From positions 1 through 64,000 of the forward strand of contig JAFUEH010000004.1 in the NCBI GenBank assembly GCA_017463985.1: a stretch of 64,000 nucleotides of DNA. The letters run 5' to 3'. The notes beneath the pieces were generated by a model. The model saw only the letters and a program-made list of their open reading frames with translations. It was not told where the DNA came from and searched no databases. The DNA is from Eubacterium sp. GTDB taxonomy: Bacteria; Bacillota; Clostridia; Oscillospirales; Acutalibacteraceae. Made by a program: the position numbers and the translations under genes. Shown here one piece after another: positions 62,158-64,000 of the stretch (its first letter is position 1; every line of letters starts with the position of its first letter).

Positions 62158-62814
62158 ATGCCTACTTGGGCCAATCATTTCAGAATAGCTGACCGGCTGC
62201 TGCCGCGGCTGACATCGCTGGATCAGGCGTATTTCATCATCGGCAATATAGCGCCCGATTGCGGTATTCCGGACAGTGCGCACGGCCGTTATCAGCCGCC
62301 TACCGGTGCGACGCATTTTACAAAGGACTATCTTTATTCAAAAAAGACGGACTGTGATTATGAATATATTTACCGTACCTATATTGAACATGAGACAGAT
62401 CTGAAAAAGCGCTCTTTCTTTATCGGTTATTACGTCCATTTGTATGCCGATTGCTACTATGCCAAGCACCTGTTTTTGCCGATTGAAAAGAAGTATGGCG
62501 ATTTCAGGGAAAACGAAGCGCTGCGCGGCGCCGTCGCGCGTGAACGAAATAACATTGATTTCCTGTATTTCAGTGAAAACAGCAGCCCCTCCTTTGAGCA
62601 GTTTCAATGCTGCGACGGTTTTGACGAACCGTATCCGGAATGGTACCGCCATCACGAAATATCCCGTCAGATGAAAAATATTGTACGGCATTACACGGTC
62701 AATCGGCCGGAGGAGATGACGTACCGCTATCTTACGCCGCAGGTGATGAGCGCTTTTGTGGACGAGGTCAGTGAGCGGTTACTTGCCGATTTGGAAAAAC
62801 GAAATATCTTATGA
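62158..62814 (+). CDS. Zn-dependent phospholipase C-like protein
   Basis: A 218-residue all-helical protein of the PF00882-like family. WANHFRIAD at the start, IIGNIAPDCGIPD, GATHFTKD and the FIGYYVHLYADCYYAKH helix supply the His/Asp metal ligands. No signal peptide is present, so it is cytoplasmic, and the substrate is not known; relatives are usually annotated as hydrolases. GGAGGAGC precedes ATG 62158. Confidence 0.82.
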   Translation: MPTWANHFRIADRLLPRLTSLDQAYFIIGNIAPDCGIPDSAHGRYQPPTGATHFTKDYLYSKKTDCDYEYIYRTYIEHETDLKKRSFFIGYYVHLYADCYYAKHLFLPIEKKYGDFRENEALRGAVARERNNIDFLYFSENSSPSFEQFQCCDGFDEPYPEWYRHHEISRQMKNIVRHYTVNRPEEMTYRYLTPQVMSAFVDEVSERLLADLEKRNIL

Positions 62815-62827
62815 TGAAAATATACTG

Positions 62828-62855
62828 AAAACCCGACGCTGTTGCGTCGGGTTTT
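62828..62855. terminator. Bidirectional terminator
   Basis: AAAACCCGACGC / GCGTCGGGTTTT 12-bp perfect stem with loop TGTT. It lies between the phospholipase-like gene and the convergent membrane protein genes and can serve both. Confidence 0.92.
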
Positions 62856-62868
62856 ACGAATGATTTGC

Positions 62869-63180
62869 TTATTTTTTGGTGAACTTCTTGCGGAATACGC
62901 CTTTTGGATCCTTGATTAGCAGCAGTATCAGCCAGGCGATCAGCCCGAGCGCAATAACCGCTACGCCGAGCAGTGCGTCGTTGAGAATATCAGCGAACTC
63001 CTGCGTGAAGTATTCCGTCTTTAATTCGGCATATTCAAAGACAAAGTCCATCAGCCACATCAGTGAAGCGCCCCAGTAAATCAAGGAGAGTGTACCTAAA
63101 CGGTACGTATCTCTTTGTTCATTGGTATACCAAACGACGGTGGCAACAATAGCAGCGATGATCGTTAACAGTAATGTCAT
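62869..63180 (-). CDS. Small membrane protein of unknown function (103 aa)
   Basis: A protein I do not recognise. Three hydrophobic segments lie at about residues 2-18, 28-46 and 70-90, and the basic tail KDPKGVFRKKFTKK is probably cytoplasmic. The centre is acidic (EYAELKTEYFTQEFADI). It starts with an ATG behind AAAGGAG-type sequence and lies 35 bases downstream of the 137-residue membrane protein, so the two form an operon. Confidence 0.75.
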   Translation of the reverse strand: MTLLLTIIAAIVATVVWYTNEQRDTYRLGTLSLIYWGASLMWLMDFVFEYAELKTEYFTQEFADILNDALLGVAVIALGLIAWLILLLIKDPKGVFRKKFTKK

Positions 63181-63215
63181 AGCTTCTCCTTTTTATCAGT
63201 CAGCAGAGAACGGTC

Positions 63216-63629
63216 TTATGCTGCGTTTTTGGACAGGGTGGCTTTGATTGCCTTTACCTTGGCTTGTGCAACAGCGCAAATAACGCCCCAGACAGCGGTA
63301 ACGGTCACCGCCATCGAAACGCCCACGGTCGCCATTTCATGCAGCATTTCCGCCGTGTCCTCCGGCGACGACATCGCCGTCAGGAAGGGCGGGAAGGGAA
63401 CTACCTCCCCGTGCCAAAAATGCTCGAACGCCAGCAGCAGAACGCCGCCCCAAAGCAGACCTAACAGCCAGCTCAGTCGTTTTGACCAAGTGAGCTTGAC
63501 CTCCTCTGTGGCAAAGCGGTTACCGTCCGCCAGCTTCGGTGCCTCAATTTTCTGCTCCTTCTTTTTGGCTGCAACGTAAGCGGCGGTAACAACGATCGCT
63601 TCCACTGCAGGTACAACAAAACATGCCAT
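63216..63629 (-). CDS. Membrane protein of unknown function (137 aa)
   Basis: A protein I do not recognise. Hydrophobic segments are near residues 3-19, 51-68 and 97-120; a charged loop (KKKEQKIEAPKLADG) lies between the first two. The third holds VGVSMAVTVTAVWGVICAVAQ and the tail is basic. AGGAGG precedes ATG 63629 and a consensus promoter lies 30 bases upstream. Co-transcribed with the next small membrane protein. Confidence 0.75.
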   Translation of the reverse strand: MACFVVPAVEAIVVTAAYVAAKKKEQKIEAPKLADGNRFATEEVKLTWSKRLSWLLGLLWGGVLLLAFEHFWHGEVVPFPPFLTAMSSPEDTAEMLHEMATVGVSMAVTVTAVWGVICAVAQAKVKAIKATLSKNAA

Positions 63630-63661
63630 ACGAATTCCTCCTTATTCATTTTGATAACTTT

Positions 63662-63690
63662 ATTATAGTAAATCGATAAAGAGCGTACAA
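63662..63690 (-). promoter_or_regulatory. Promoter of the two membrane protein genes
   Basis: On the minus strand: TTGTAC (63685-63690), 17-bp spacer, TATAAT (63662-63667). Confidence 0.75.
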
Positions 63691-63735
63691 CCCCGTGAGG
63701 GGGATATTTTTATATTTTAAAACGAAATTGTATAA

Positions 63736-63924
63736 AAAACAGAAGCCGTCCCGACAGCGGAGGTTGATGCCGCTTACCGGCAGTGGAGCCTCGAAAACGG
63801 CGAGGAGCCGTATTCTCACACAAAGTTTTCTACGCGGTTAAAGAATTATTGTGATTTTGCAATAATTAAAAAGAACAATAAAACAATAAGGTGTTATAAA
63901 AACTATCAATTATTACGTTTATGA
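63736..63924 (+). pseudogene. C-terminal relic of a phage/plasmid-type primase-helicase
   Basis: An open frame without a start, closed by a stop at 63733 upstream and TGA at 63922. It reads VDAAYRQWSLENGEEPYSHT, then KFSTRLK and an IIKKNNKTIRCYKNY end. The AY..W...NGEEP.S.TKF..RLK pattern is that of the winged-helix C-terminus of D5-like primases in phages, plasmids and satellites. The rest of the gene is missing, so this is a remnant of a former mobile element. Confidence 0.6.
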
Positions 63925-63931
63925 ATAATTC

Positions 63932-63962
63932 GGGTTACGGGTTACGGGTAGTTACGGGTTGT
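63932..63962. repeat. Short GGGTTAC tandem repeat
   Basis: GGGTTAC twice, then a variant GGGTAGTTAC and GGGTT. A small low-complexity tract in the non-coding end of the window; the remaining sequence around it is AT-rich with no gene seen. Confidence 0.6.
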
Positions 63963-64000
63963 TTCAGCTTTTTTCTATAAATGATTTCTTTATAGAGGAT

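Noticed and set aside
63932..63962. GGGTTAC tract as a telomere or origin element
   Set aside because: It is only three to four imperfect units in AT-rich sequence, with no DnaA boxes, dnaA gene or hairpin telomere structure.

Overview
The window comes from a Gram-positive anaerobe of the class Clostridia, most likely a gut member of the Oscillospirales (Ruminococcaceae-like). Three things suggest this: Bacillus/Clostridium-type gene order (miaB-ymcA-mutS-mutL-miaA; ylmE-sepF-divIVA-ileS-lspA-rluD), dockerin modules on large secreted proteins, and sigma-A promoters and Shine-Dalgarno sites of Firmicutes type. No rRNA or tRNA gene was seen. One structural RNA gene (rnpB) is present.

Layout. 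0.1-1.7 kb: malQ on the minus strand. 1.9-19.6 kb: a long plus-strand housekeeping run for tRNA modification and mismatch repair (miaB, ymcA/ylbF, mutS, mutL, miaA), then a membrane adaptor-like protein, the division block (yggS/ylmE, sepF, divIVA), ileS, lspA, a RluD-type pseudouridine synthase, a HAD phosphatase, endonuclease IV and a YbaK deacylase. It ends at a strong bidirectional terminator. 19.6-23.8 kb: a minus-strand operon made of a Nudix protein with a pyrophosphatase-like N-terminus, a COG2426 membrane protein, an NTP_transf_5-type nucleotidyltransferase and a membrane-anchored GH27 alpha-galactosidase carrying an inserted beta-sandwich module.

23.8-44.4 kb is the accessory heart of the window. 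A secreted protein of about 2,600 residues is read leftward. Divergent from it, three secreted proteins are read rightward: a 1,891-residue protein ending in an X-module plus dockerin, a 373-residue protein with a cohesin-like N-terminus plus the same X-module-dockerin, and a 1,388-residue protein with a possibly cohesin-like N-terminus and many Cys/Trp repeats. A 39-residue acidic peptide follows. No catalytic domain is recognisable in this block, so it looks like a non-enzymatic, dockerin-based surface or secreted assembly. It is the best candidate for an undescribed system.

44.4-53.9 kb: LytR-CpsA-Psr ligase, rnpB, a class II aldolase with an iolC-like kinase, a zinc-ribbon membrane protein, a P-type cation ATPase behind a yybP-ykoY-type (Mn2+) riboswitch with an overlapping terminator, and rlmD. 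54.0-56.5 kb: an AT-richer small island directly behind the rlmD 3' end (GyrI-like, GNAT, VanZ-like genes, a fragment resembling the rlmD C-terminus, and a frameshifted serine-recombinase relic). 56.6-63.6 kb: a YwqG-like protein, an FAD oxidoreductase, PqqD, a second NTP_transf_5 protein, lepA, a Zn-dependent phospholipase-C-like protein and two small membrane proteins. The last 300 bases hold a C-terminal relic of a phage/plasmid-type primase. All family assignments were made by reading the translated sequence; no database search was run.
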